Source: Pristionchus mayeri (taxonomy: Eukaryota > Nematoda > Chromadorea > Rhabditida > Neodiplogasteridae). Taken from it: a DNA stretch of 64,000 bases. The stretch is taken from the NCBI GenBank assembly GCA_036245805.1, contig BTRK01000006.1, forward strand, positions 28,524,901-28,588,900, in the 5' to 3' direction. Below, piece after piece: positions 25,291 through 37,200 of the stretch. The position numbers and the translations under genes were made by a program. The first letter of the stretch is position 1, and the number at the start of each line of letters is the position of its first letter. The notes below the pieces were generated by a model, which did no database searches, was not told where the DNA came from, and was given only the letters and a program-made list of their open reading frames with translations.

Positions 25291-28200
25291 TCAGTTCCAT
25301 CGATAGCCTCCAGGAGTTCCGTTGATCGCGACTGGAGCTGCAGACTGCTGGGGCACTGCAAACATGTTCAGTCACACGAAGTCGACCGACTAACGGACCT
25401 TGTTGGTACATGAGGGTCTGCTGCTGCTGGTACTGTGGTTGCTGCACTTGCTGTGGCTGCTGATACATTGGCTGCGCCTGCGAGACTGCAACAACCGCAT
25501 CCGTATCAGTGTGTACAGCAGAGGAGGCCGTTGTGCATGCACTGACCATAGACGGGATTCTGCTGCATGGAGACTGGGTTCTGCTGCATTGCGTACTGCT
25601 GGGAGATCACTTGAGGCTGCTGCTGCTGTTGAGGCACTCCCATCTGGTACGGAGCCTGCAACAGACACATACAATACTTTCGCCAAAAACTGTAATCAAA
25701 ATAAAAGTGGCCAGTAGAATGCTCACCTTGAGTCCGGATGCATTAGCGTATGGATGGGATGCTTGCTGAAGGGGGTTGTGATTGCAAGAGCGAAGTTTGC
25801 TGTGGAGCGATGTAGGTCACGGGATGAGCAGTCACTCTCAAGAGATAGGTTAGAGGGGAAAGGAAGGGCAGCAGAAAGAGAGGAGGGACGAGAGTTCATT
25901 TTTAAGCACACCCGACGAAAATCGAGAATATTTTCGACAACACGATCGATTTGCGGATTGCGGTAGTTGCGACGGAAAAATCAATATAAGCGAAAGTTCT
26001 GAATGGCGGCAATCGTACCAATTTCATTTCATGTAAAAACCGAAGAAGGGAAGGAGACAGTGGATGCTTATTGAAAAGGGCAGAAATATAGAATGAGCGA
26101 TGACGACACGACATTTAATAGAGAGGAGAAGATTATGAGAGGAGCAAAACCGAGAAGATGAAATTGAGAGATAAACAAATAGATTATGATAGGAGAATAA
26201 AAGAGAATTAAAAGGGAATCACTAACTGCTTTAACGTGAATTCGCGACATTACTCGAACAAGGTTGAGAGCGGAGAATGAAGACGCGCCCAACAACTATC
26301 CTATTGTTTGCTGTTAGAATAATCAGAAGACCATGTATGGTTAGCCTAACTCACCTTCAACTGCATTCAGAAATTGATGGAATTCACAACATAACTAAAT
26401 AAAGATTATTTAAAATGAAAAGTATACTGTGTTCCCATAGCCGTCTGAGTTGGGATGGTGGGTGCGGCCATCGTGGGAATTCCAGTCGTGCGGGTCTGCA
26501 TTTCCTTGAGAAGACGATCACGGAAGTATTGATATCTCTGACGAGACTCCGCGTATTGGTCATACAGTGCTTGCAGATCACTCAACAAGACTTATTTTCA
26601 CTCATTATTCATACGACCAATTGTCCATCCCTTCCCGCCCAACCCTGATACAATCATTATTGGGACTAAGTTTATTATTTGGATTAATCTCACTGTTTTC
26701 ATCATACAACTAACTATTTTTGTATTCAACTGATCGTCGTGAGTTCTACAATCATGCCAAATTATGCCAAATAATCCAGATACGGCTGCGATTTGTTCAA
26801 GTCAAGTGAATTGGCCAACATTCTTTAATGATCTTTTACACCCACCCATAAACTGGTCGTGCAATCTCGGGATCGATGGTTCCCGGATTGGGAAGTACGA
26901 GGGGCGCAGCTGCAGGGGCACTCGCCCCTCCCGCGAAGTAGCCATGCGTCGCCTGCTTGGCTGGAGGGCCATCCATTCCCCCCGAGTACGGTCTGAAATG
27001 GAAGGAACACTCTAATCATACATCGCACTCTCATCTCAATCACTACCTTTTGCCCGAATTGGTCAGATCGATCTTAATAGTGGCATTAGCAGTGTCGCTG
27101 TTCTTCTCGTTGTGGGGACAGTTGGTGGTCTTGTGTTCGGTACTTCCACATCGGAAGCACTTATCACTCATTCCGGGCTGTTTGCGGAGGCGAGAAGTTG
27201 ATCTAAACCATCAAGCATGTTACAAATATTTCTTTCATTCAAAGAAATAACACTATCATTGTCAGCTTAAGTTTTCACACTGTGCATTTCCTTACTTTGC
27301 CAAACCAGTAAAATGATTGGGAATAAGAGGTTGTTTATTATTTAACTGGTTAGATAATTTGTATTATCGTAAGATTCAAATGCTAAGCATAGCTAATACG
27401 GTGTTTAGTGCACTATCGTCCCAGAGCCGGAACGAAATATTAGCTGTATCATTATATTGATTTACCCTAAATTTCCTATTTTATCTCAGTATATTACTTA
27501 GCGCTCTATTAATTGATTAAGCAAAACAGGCAATTTGCAGAATCTTTTGTTTGTGTTTGATAAATATAGAAATACTAGTCCGGCTGCCCCCCGCCTTCGG
27601 CGGGGCCCCGTCCTAGCGGAGTAGGTTTCGCAACTTGTTGATGCGCAATCTCTCTCCCTCCCCATTTCGTAATCGTTTCGCAACTGTTTCGCAATCCGGT
27701 CAAACGGACACACTGCGCTTTATATATAGGTATAGATATGCCGATAGCAATAATAAGCGGAACGGATTATTTTCTTACAATAGCGTTGTTTCCACAAATT
27801 AAGTTCTCGAGAAATTAGCGGTGATACGATGGTTTCATGTAGTCGGTTTTGCAATGATTTTGCCAAAATAATCGGATCTATGTCAGGGGTTTGTAAAAAG
27901 GTTAACGCACGACTCATTTCTCGCAGCTCTGAGCGAGAGAGCATGAGAAATGAGGAGTGTGGGAAACTTTTTGCACATCCCTTGTATATAGCAGTTTCCG
28001 ATGATAAAATTCCATTGTGAATTATCTCCCTTTTGCCGTAAGGCTAGCAATGGTGACGCTTTTCCTCGACTTCTTGGTTTAGCAATTTATAACCTCGGCG
28101 GGTCCCGTGATAACGCAGTAGGTATCGCAATTACTCATGGCAAAACTTGTTTACTTTATATATATGAATAGATTTGGACACCGTATGAATGGCAGTTTAC

Positions 28201-28387
28201 GCCGAACTAATCGTGACACATCATTGGCAAAAAACCAAACACGAATTTACGGAGGAAGTTTAAATACATGATATATTTTTAATGAACAAATAATAGCGCA
28301 CCTCTCGATATGGATGGCTCGCCCATCGAGAGTCGTCCCGTCGAGTCTTTTGATCAGCTCGTCTACGTTCGTGTCATCCGGTATATG
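25291..28387 (-). CDS. Lark/RBM4-type RNA-binding protein, 3' part (RRM end, CCHC zinc knuckle, Gln-rich tail)
   Basis: Lark/RBM4 proteins bind RNA through RRMs followed by a CCHC knuckle and act in splicing and translation. The exon 28387-28302 encodes the end of an RRM (HIPDDTNVDELIKRLDGT). The exon 27202-27047 continues with STSRLRKQPGMSDKCF and a perfect C-x2-C-x4-H-x4-C knuckle (CFRCGSTEHKTTNC), matching the Lark STSR-x3-PGM-x5-C-Y-R-C-G junction. Then come 26992-26846, 26580-26428 (helical, YAESRQRYQYFRDRLLKEM), a poorly resolved exon ending at 25727, 25655-25547, 25485-25399 (Gln-rich) and the last exon 25355-25291, ending in NGTPGGYRWN. The first RRM and start codon are missing and should lie in or beyond the N gap. 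Confidence 0.8.
27549..28180. repeat. Diverged repeat pair with GC-rich hairpin in RBM4-like intron
   Basis: The RBM4-like intron 27203-28301 contains a GC-rich hairpin (ccccgccttcggcgggg, about 27587-27604) followed by gcggagtaggtttcgcaac, and a weaker second copy at about 28095-28130 with cgcagtaggtatcgcaa. Both are followed by a tatatata run with tagat. They look like two ends or two copies of one mobile repeat. No protein was seen. Confidence 0.4.
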
Positions 28388-28762
28388 CTCAAATTTCCTT
28401 TTATTCCACCAACGTTCATCTTTACCAAGCCAATTCCCAACGATAACAAGTGTTTACATAAAGCTTGATCGAAGTGGCCCATTTATGCACCCTGACGTTT
28501 GCCTAAGAATCGAGCAGATTCGGAGAGTTCTGGCACAGCTCAAAAATATAATTTCTCTGAAACTCGGTGCTTTGGGGATATCTAGGGTGCTGAAAACGGT
28601 GGGCACATTAATTTTGCCCCCAGAGTCGCCGTTGGCTCCAGATGACGTCACGTCTAAAACACATTTTCTAATATTGCGTTACTCTCGAATATGCTAAAAT
28701 TACGTGAACATGGTTTACGGGGTAGTTTCTCATTCTGATTACGCCTATCCACTTAATTTTAC

Positions 28763-29262
28763 NNNNNNNNNNNNNNNNNNNNNNNNNNNNNNNNNNNNNN
28801 NNNNNNNNNNNNNNNNNNNNNNNNNNNNNNNNNNNNNNNNNNNNNNNNNNNNNNNNNNNNNNNNNNNNNNNNNNNNNNNNNNNNNNNNNNNNNNNNNNNN
28901 NNNNNNNNNNNNNNNNNNNNNNNNNNNNNNNNNNNNNNNNNNNNNNNNNNNNNNNNNNNNNNNNNNNNNNNNNNNNNNNNNNNNNNNNNNNNNNNNNNNN
29001 NNNNNNNNNNNNNNNNNNNNNNNNNNNNNNNNNNNNNNNNNNNNNNNNNNNNNNNNNNNNNNNNNNNNNNNNNNNNNNNNNNNNNNNNNNNNNNNNNNNN
29101 NNNNNNNNNNNNNNNNNNNNNNNNNNNNNNNNNNNNNNNNNNNNNNNNNNNNNNNNNNNNNNNNNNNNNNNNNNNNNNNNNNNNNNNNNNNNNNNNNNNN
29201 NNNNNNNNNNNNNNNNNNNNNNNNNNNNNNNNNNNNNNNNNNNNNNNNNNNNNNNNNNNNNN
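28763..29262. other. Assembly gap (500 N)
   Basis: Exactly 500 N bases, which is a usual placeholder for a gap of unknown size. The 5' exons of both flanking, divergently oriented genes (RBM4-like to the left, CABIN1-like to the right) are missing, so the true gap is probably larger, or the joined contigs are not true neighbours. Confidence 0.95.
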
Positions 29263-32200
29263 GTTTCCTGAATTCGACGATAAGGTACTGAGTGCTCTGT
29301 TGGCAAGAGAAGGCAGTGATCGATGAATGATTCAGTGTACTTGTAGGGAGTGGGGGGAATGGATCTAGTGGATCTCATCAACAATCGATGTCCCTCCTTC
29401 GTGTGCATCGGCGAGAGAAGAGAGAGGAGAGTGAATGAACTGAGGGAATGGATTAAGAGAGGACCAGTCTGCAAGGGAGATCTCAAAGAGGGGGAAACCA
29501 GAGAGGGCAACATCAAGTTCGTTTTTTTCCCTATTTTGCAAGTCAAAACGGTGTTTAGTTTCTTAACTAATTACTAAACTTGCGATACAGGTCTCACAAA
29601 TAGCTCGTTATGCAGCAAATGGCATGAGCTATCGATAAATTTAACAAAACTGAACGCAATTTAGAAGAAAATGAACGTAGCAATCTGACACAAAGTAGGA
29701 TCAGTAGCTATCACATATGTGGGCAGGGATTGCTGCTGACTTTCAAAATCCGGGAGGGTGTCCATTAGTTTAACCACAAAACCGGCAGGGTTCACTGTAA
29801 CAAGTACGGCGTATACTATACGAAAACCGGGAGGATCTTGCTGCTAGCAGCAGTGATGCCCACATTTGAGCTATCAGTTGAAGCAATTTCTTTCTTGTAG
29901 AAATTTCAAATCAAAATCATGTTCTAGAGAGTCAAGTAGCTCCGTTTCAAGTATTTTTTTAAGTTGGCTAATTAATTATTTCGAAGTGGACCTTGCTCAG
30001 ATGCCTCCTCCTCGAATGGCCCCATGGAGGAATGGACTCTCGACTGGAAAGCATCGTCTTTTATCTCCTGGCACTTCATTATCACAGACAGTCGAAGCAG
30101 CTTGTAAATTTATTTATTCATTCCATTTTAATTTTTGCCAGAAATTATAAAAATAATCAGGTCAGTAACCAAGAACCCAATATGCAAATGTGTAAACTGA
30201 ATATAAGGCCGAAATAGAAGATAGTTGAGTGAATTGTCTATCTAGAAGAGGGATATACAATGTGCGTTGTTCCTGCAGGAGGCTCGTCAGTTCGCAGAGT
30301 ATTTCCTCAGCAGCAATCACGTGAAATCATTCGGAGAAGAAGTTGCTAAAAGTGCATGGGTCATTCTGTCGTATGCGACGATCGAACGAATGTTCAAGGT
30401 GCGTCCCTCCCTCCCTCCCTGCCCCCCCCCCCCCCCAGCTCTTGCCTCTCCATTCCAGTTGTACGATGACGATCTTGTGGTCGAGATGGATGAGCACATC
30501 CGTCCCTTGCGAGTTGCCCTCGAGATCTCCAGCAAGGTCAGCTCTCCCCCCTCTCATCCAATTCATTCAATCGACATCAGTCTGACGCAACTGTCCATTT
30601 CTTGCTGGCTCAATCACTCTACCAATCATCGACTAGACTCGCACGCTACTTCGGAAGGTCAACGTTTAAATCGGCTCACTTTTTCTCAATGAGTTGCTGA
30701 TATATCGATTGGTATAACAAAGGAGTGTTGCAGATGGGATCCTTCGATGGTCGTCAGGGTGATTCGATAGTGTGCACTCTGAGGAAGGAATGCACGGCGC
30801 TGTTCGAGAAGGTGTTGGAAGTGGCTCCCTCCATGCAGGAATCTAATCAGGTGCCACGAGACATTCCCCAGTTCACTATCAACAATACCCGCACATTTCC
30901 ATAGTATTTTTGTGTTACTGCGAGAACAGAACTCGTAGTCCGTTGTGTCATGCTGCGTGTGCCCTAAAATACGGCCCTGTGCGATTTTGGACAACACAAT
31001 TGGAACGATTTATTCAGGTTGTAGTTTGTAGTTTTCGCGTTTATTTTCGCTCTTTTACTTTTATTTATTATTTTCCGCTTTTGTTTCATTTCGAGTTACT
31101 TCCAGCTATCACCTGGCCGTGTTATCCATACCACCAGTGATAAACTATGGCAATTATGGCCTTAACACGGCCAGGTGATAGCTGGCAGTAACTCGAAATG
31201 AAACAAAAGCAAAAAAAATCAATAAAAGTAAAAGAGCGAAAATAAACGGAAAAACTACAAACTACAATCTGAATAAATCGTTCCATTTCTGTTGTCCAGA
31301 ATCGCACAGGGCCGTATTTTAAGGCACACGCAGCATGACACAACGGACTGCGAGTTCTGTTCTCACAGTACAGGGGTTTAATATTTCTTTGTTGATGGGA
31401 AGTTAACGATAAGTGGGTAGAACGCTAAATTCATTTTCTACTAATATGCGTCATAATTGGAAGAGAAAGTATGATTTCAGTCGGCATGGGACTTCCAGTG
31501 GTTGGCCTATTTCTTCCTAGCCAAACTTCACCTCAAAGGAGATAATCCGGACGTGGTGAAGGTGAGGATACACTAATTATTCTTTCTCAATTTGAATATA
31601 TCCAAATTAATTGTGGTTTCTCCAGCTCCGTATTTTATTTCAGCTCTACTGGGGGACCAAAAATGCCGCCCAATTGGGAGGGGGAAAGTGCGACCATAAT
31701 TAAGAACGGGAGTGCTTTGTTGCAGGCAGTAGACGGATTCTTCGAGGCAGCGTGTGCACTCCAAATGGGAGGAACTGCTTATCTGCAGAAAATATCAGTG
31801 AAGAATCAGAAGAACCTCGAACCAGTGGAGGTCCATTATCAGATGTACTCCACCGTGTGGAAATATATCACCAGAACGTGAGTGAATTCCTCTTGAATAA
31901 TCTGGTGATTATGTTGATTGGTTGAATGGCTTGCAGTGTTCGTCCTTCCTTCTCCGTCCTCGTTCGTCTTCGATCGTACACAGATGCATTCAGTAGACAC
32001 GGAGTAGTGAAACCATCGGCTGCCATGGATCTCTACGAATTGGAACCAAGTGAGTGAGAGGGGTCAAATGGATGGGAAGGGACAGTTGCAGTTATCTCGG
32101 AGACTATGCACAATATCTCATTCAATGCTGGCAGGAGTGCCATAGAGGAAGATGAAGAATTCGTCGTAAGTTGTTTGTGTGCATCTCTACTATTGACGCT

Positions 32201-33978
32201 GCACTCAAGTAAGCTCCAATGATATGAATTTTTTAGCTGAACAACATTTTGGATAAAGTCGAGTTGATAGAAGAATTGAAAAGTGCATGCAAAGAAGCAT
32301 TCAAGGTACGAATTCGTCATCATTAGAGGTTGAAATGTAACGCTACCCGGGATAGTTGAGACCCGAGTGGACAGAATAGTTCTGTTCAATTACCAGGGAT
32401 AGTTTGATGCAAATCGCAATTTTGCATCAGTTCTGCTCGCTTTTGCGGTGAGGTACAGATCGAACTATCCTGGGTAATTGACTTATTATTTGCCACTATC
32501 CCGGGTAATTCTCATTCCTCGCCATTCTTCTCGATTACCCGGTCGGGTCAGAATTACCCGCCCCGAATTAAAAACTCTAGTCATCATCTCATTTTAATAT
32601 AGATGCTAATAAGACTTTGTCTCTTAAACTTGTCTGTTCAGTTGATAGTGGATCGATTTCCCCATCGGAAGGCATACCATAGACTGGCGGAGATGGCAGT
32701 GAGAGAGGGAGATCTTCTCAGTGCACATACATTCATATTCAAGGTGACCTCCCACGATGAAGATCCTCTTTTAGATATCATATCATTGATGCACTTGCAG
32801 AAGATCTTTCCTCGGAAGAAAAAGGAAGACAGTATTTTCGAAGGAGTTGTCGAATTCTCTTCCTCAGATATTGACAGGTTTGGTTTTGCTTTGGAAAATA
32901 ATCTGACTTAACCTTTAAATGGGATGGGATGGGGGGAGTATGAAGTATCTCTCTGTAGATCGGATTCTCTCTCGTACCACGTGACTCGTTCTCTCCTTCT
33001 TGGATTGTCTCTCTCCGTCAAGATAGCCGATGCCGCTTCCATCACTGCAGTCTGCACTGCTCTGGCCAAGACGATGATGGATGAGGAAGAGTGAGTCCTC
33101 CCCCCTCCCCCTCTCCCCCCTCCCCCCTCCCTCTCCCTTCCATTCTTCGTCTTGCAGATCGTACGTCCTCAAGTCAGAGTACATGTGGATGGTGCGAGTG
33201 GCTACTCGTGCTCTCTCCCTGGTTCTATCTTCTCATCCCCTCCAATGGAACAAGAGTGTGAAGTGTGAGATGGCGGCCCTGCACAAGTCCCTCCTCGAGT
33301 ACGTTCTCTCGTCTTGGGGAGTAATGGAGGGAGGAGGATTGCAGTGTGAGTGAGAGTCTTCCTCTGGTGTATCTACGAGGAGAAGTCAAGAAGATAGTGG
33401 AGAGGAAGGGAGGACTTGCCAGACTGGAGGGAGAAGTCGCCTCATTCGACAGGAAACCCGGCCAACAGAGGGTCTGCTCATTCAATTCATTATTTATGCT
33501 GCAACTGAACATCTATTTCGAAATTAAAACGGCTACTTGGATGCAAATAAAATTAGACTGTTCAATTAGAAATTGTATACTTTCCGTGGTTTGAGCTTCA
33601 ATATTGCCGGAATGCAGAATAGGCCAAAATTGAGAGTATTATGTTTAATTATGATCACATATTCTTCAGAAGAGGAAGGGAGATGGATCAAGGGATAAGT
33701 TGCCGGGAGGTCTGTTGGGTGAACCAGCTGCGAAGATGAATTCCCCTTCGGTGATCCCCCAATCAGTCTCTACTCAGTCATCTGGCCATTCCCCTCAACA
33801 AGAGACCCTTCTCAATATGAATCGGGGTCTTCATTCGCCCATGCGTGTTCCCTCCTCCTCTCCCATCGCCGACCCCAATAGACTCTTACTCCAGATGCTC
33901 CTTCAACAGGCTGCTACCCAATCCCCTAGCCATAATACTAATGCTAATGCCTTTGCTAATCTCTTCTCTAAGAAATGA
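29263..33978 (+). CDS. CABIN1: CABIN1-like (calcineurin-binding/HIR-complex) protein, 5' end missing
   Basis: CABIN1 is a large TPR scaffold that binds calcineurin and, with HIRA and UBN1, the histone H3.3 deposition complex. The 17 exons found encode about 660 residues: 29263-29284, 29347-29516, 30001-30103, 30279-30398, 30459-30536, 30734-30850, 31481-31561, 31726-31877, 31937-32049, 32092-32165, 32237-32305, 32642-32743, 32801-32877, 32959-33090, 33158-33298, 33345-33471, 33670-33978. All phases agree. Long helical repeats include LESIVFYLLALHYHRQSK and VEVHYQMYSTVWKYI. The stretch from DRFPH-x-KAYHRLA through FEGVVEFSSSDIDR to the following SYHVTRSLLLGLSLSVK parallels the human segment SRFPQHYKSLYRLA ... 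[23 protein letters not shown]. The C terminus is Ser/Pro/Gln-rich and ends NLFSKK. The identification rests on this one conserved block and overall architecture. Confidence 0.65.
30908..31370. repeat. Foldback element 3 in CABIN1-like intron
   Basis: Arms of about 205 bp (about 30912-31118 and 31164-31369) flank a 45 bp centre. The left arm begins gttactgcgagaacagaact and the right arm ends with its near-inverse. It lies in the intron 30851-31480 and has no coding capacity. Confidence 0.85.
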
Positions 33979-34293
33979 ATCCCGTTAACGTAAAAAATTC
34001 ATTTTCAAAATGATTACCTTTTGAATTATCTGTAAATATAGCATATTTTGAATATACCTTTCCCCGATCTCATGTTCACAAATAACCGGTACTACTAGCT
34101 ACTGATTTTACTCACTTCTTTATACGAGCTACGAGCTATGATTGTTTTTTTTATTATTGCGAAACGATAAAATTAGTTTCTCGTTATATAATTTACAAGT
34201 ATCTGATTTTATTCCGTCGAGTCGGTAATCCTTATCTGAAGTGAATCATAAGAGTAAAAATTAAGTCCCACTCAACTTTTAGTAGTCCTCATA
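33979..34293. promoter_or_regulatory. Short intergenic region between CABIN1-like and WDR74-like genes
   Basis: Only 315 bp separate the stop of the CABIN1-like gene from the ATG of the WDR74-like gene on the same strand. It must hold the 3' UTR of the first and the promoter or trans-splice site of the second. An acceptor-like sequence (caacttttag) lies just before the ATG at 34294, which would suit spliced-leader trans-splicing in a nematode, but this is inference. No AATAAA was seen. Confidence 0.4.
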
Positions 34294-37200
34294 ATGGATT
34301 GCTTCGTGGGTGCTGCCACGGGAGCTATCAAGAGTTAGTAGAATACCCATCTCAATCACTTGCAACTCCTCCCCTTTAAGGCATATCCCTGCGAGATTCT
34401 TCCTTTTCAAATATTACGACCGTAAGGGAACTCGACCCGAAGAAGGATGAGATCACATCGATGGCATTCTCAGGAGATGATCAGGTAAGACCATACCATT
34501 GATATTCTAGTTTTACTATTACGAGTTATCATTCTAGACAGAAATCTTGGTTGCTCAATTGGATCGATCTCTTCGACTGTACGATTCGGTGACTGGTGCT
34601 ATCTCCACTCTTTTCTCTCTGGAGGGAGAGGGCAGGATAAGAGGACTCCATGTGACTAAGGGGTCTGTCGAGAAGGAGATACTCCCCATGCGAATACAGT
34701 CCTGTTGGTTTCCCATGTGAACACGTTGCCCTCCGAGTAACCCCCAGTAACCCCCACTGATCCCACGGGTCTAGCACGTTCATCTTTGAGAGAATTGTGC
34801 TTAAATTAGTTTCGTTGTGTTCAGCATGCAATTCTGCATCGAATCATATACAATTTGTACTATTAAAAGCTACTATTTCCCATTATTTGTATGGTTTATA
34901 CTACTCCACAAAGTCAATACTATTTATAACGTAAACAAAACTAAGAAAGGGGAACCGTAAAACTTATCAAAAGTCTGAAAACCGGAAAAATTTGAAAGAG
35001 AACTGGAAAATAGAATTAATACCCTGATAACACCGGGAAGTGATTTTTTTCTTTTCGACAACTTCAAAATTCATTTACCGAAATATTTAAACTTTTAATA
35101 GTACAAATTGTATATGATTCGATGCAGAATTGCATGCTGAACACAACGAAACTAATTTAAGCACAATTCTCTCAAAGATGAACGTACTAGACCCGTGGGG
35201 TCAGTGGGGGTTACTGGGGGTTACTCGGAGCGCAACCTGTTCACATGGGAAACCAACTGGACTGTAAGTACATTCGTTCAGGCAGGAAATAGTGACTGCC
35301 AGCGATGAGGGAACTGTTGAATTATGGGAGAGAAGTGGAGAGAAGGTGAGAGGGAAGGGAACGAAAGGGAGGGGCATCCAGTCGTGTGCAGAGGGCGTCA
35401 GTGCGAGTGGGCGATGGCGAGCTTCTGGCGATGGGAGTGAATGGAGAGGGCAGCATCGCTGTCTCGGGGAAGAAGCTCCTTCTGAGGACACTCGACCCAG
35501 CCACTCTCAAGGAGAATTGGAAGAGCAAGAATGTATACCTTTCCTTTCTTTGCTAAATAACATGGTAAACATTCAAAAATATAAGAAATGAATTGAAGTA
35601 TCACATGATATATAAACAAAAAATAAAAGAGATATAATGAATAACTTACTATGTTGAGGTTCGTAACGACTGGCTCGATCTGGAGGTTCCCATATGGGAT
35701 ATGCAAGCAAAGTATTCGAATGATGGAAAGTATATAGTGACGTCCACTGGGACTCACGAGGTGGGCAGTCCATAGAAAGCTACTCATTTTGACCACTCGA
35801 ACTTTCAACTGTATCTGGATATTGATTGATTCAGATTCGTTATTACGACCCCCGTGCACAGAAAAAGCCAGTGAAGAGGATGGAGTGGCTGGAGGTACTG
35901 TAGATTGTGCACATAACTGGTTAAGTTATTTGGTTGGCAGGAACCGATCACTGCTCTCAGCGTGTCCCAGACTAGCGACTGGACGGTGATTGCAGGAAAT
36001 ACGAAGGGAGAAATGGCACAATTCGATCTGCGGAAGAGTCAGTGGGAGTAGTGATATTATAGTGGGATAGAGATGAGGAGGGGCAGAGGAATACGAGTGC
36101 CAAACTGGAAGGAGAAGGAGTCCGTCTATATTTCAGTGCTGCCGAATGCGAAGTTCAAGGGACAGGCCGGATCTGTAAGATGCATCCAGGTCAGTATTTT
36201 TGTATGCGACTTGTTAAGTGAGATGTATTATTGAATATTGCCTTCACTGCTTCTCTCCCCTTCTCTCCTCTCCTCCTTCCAGTCTCACTCATCTGCTCCT
36301 CTCATCGCCTCGTGTGGCATCGACAGATTCGTGAGAGTCCACGACGTGAATACAAGGAAACTAATGCACAAGGTTAATCTAAATTTACCTAATCAAGTAT
36401 TGTATGCATACAGGGTGCCCCAAAATTACCCGAACTGATTTCATCTTTCTGTGGCCTCGCGGCCCAATAGATATGTGCGACCTCTAATGCATCATCATGA
36501 GGAGTGGCGATTAGTCTCTCACTATGCAAGGTTTCATATCAGTTGGTCAAATCATCTAGTAATGGCGATGTCTAGTAGCATCCAATCCGCATTCTGGACC
36601 TGTACAAGACAGTGTGACATCGCTCATTGACTCTGCTTTCACAAGCCGTTTGCATCCCATACCGTTATCATGTATCAACAGCTTTATACTGACAATATGC
36701 ATCCGGACTGAGGGAAACCGGTCTTTGTTTCCATCTCTAAGAACCGAGATCGCTACCGAAAGAGGGTGCTTCGAAATAGCACGAAGATAAAAAAGATTCT
36801 CGATATCTCGAACACATCCATTCGTAGTCTTATCAAGCCCCAGCTGGCTCTTCGCCTTCACAAGTACTGTAAACTGCAGGGACTATATCAGCTACAGATC
36901 AAGCTCCGCAGAGATCGGTACCTAAAACTTTTGCTACATTGTGCCAGGTCCGCGCACTTTCGTACGTTGTTCAGCAATGCAAATATTTTTTCTGTCGAAA
37001 GAAAGCTGATTTGGCAAAACATCATAATCACTGCCTCTGATCCTAAAGAAACCAAAAATAGTTATGAAGTCACTGGTTATACCAGCTATCCCCTCCGCAT
37101 AATTGTTTGGGATGGAATTTGCTCAACATGAAAGTTCCCTCTCTTTTTTTGCCATTCCGAGCGTCTAGATCAATACGGAGTATTACATGAAGAACAGCCT

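Noticed and set aside
28668..29546. 292-codon and 195-codon ORFs around 28.7-29.5 kb
   Set aside because: They consist mainly of N and only bridge the assembly gap.
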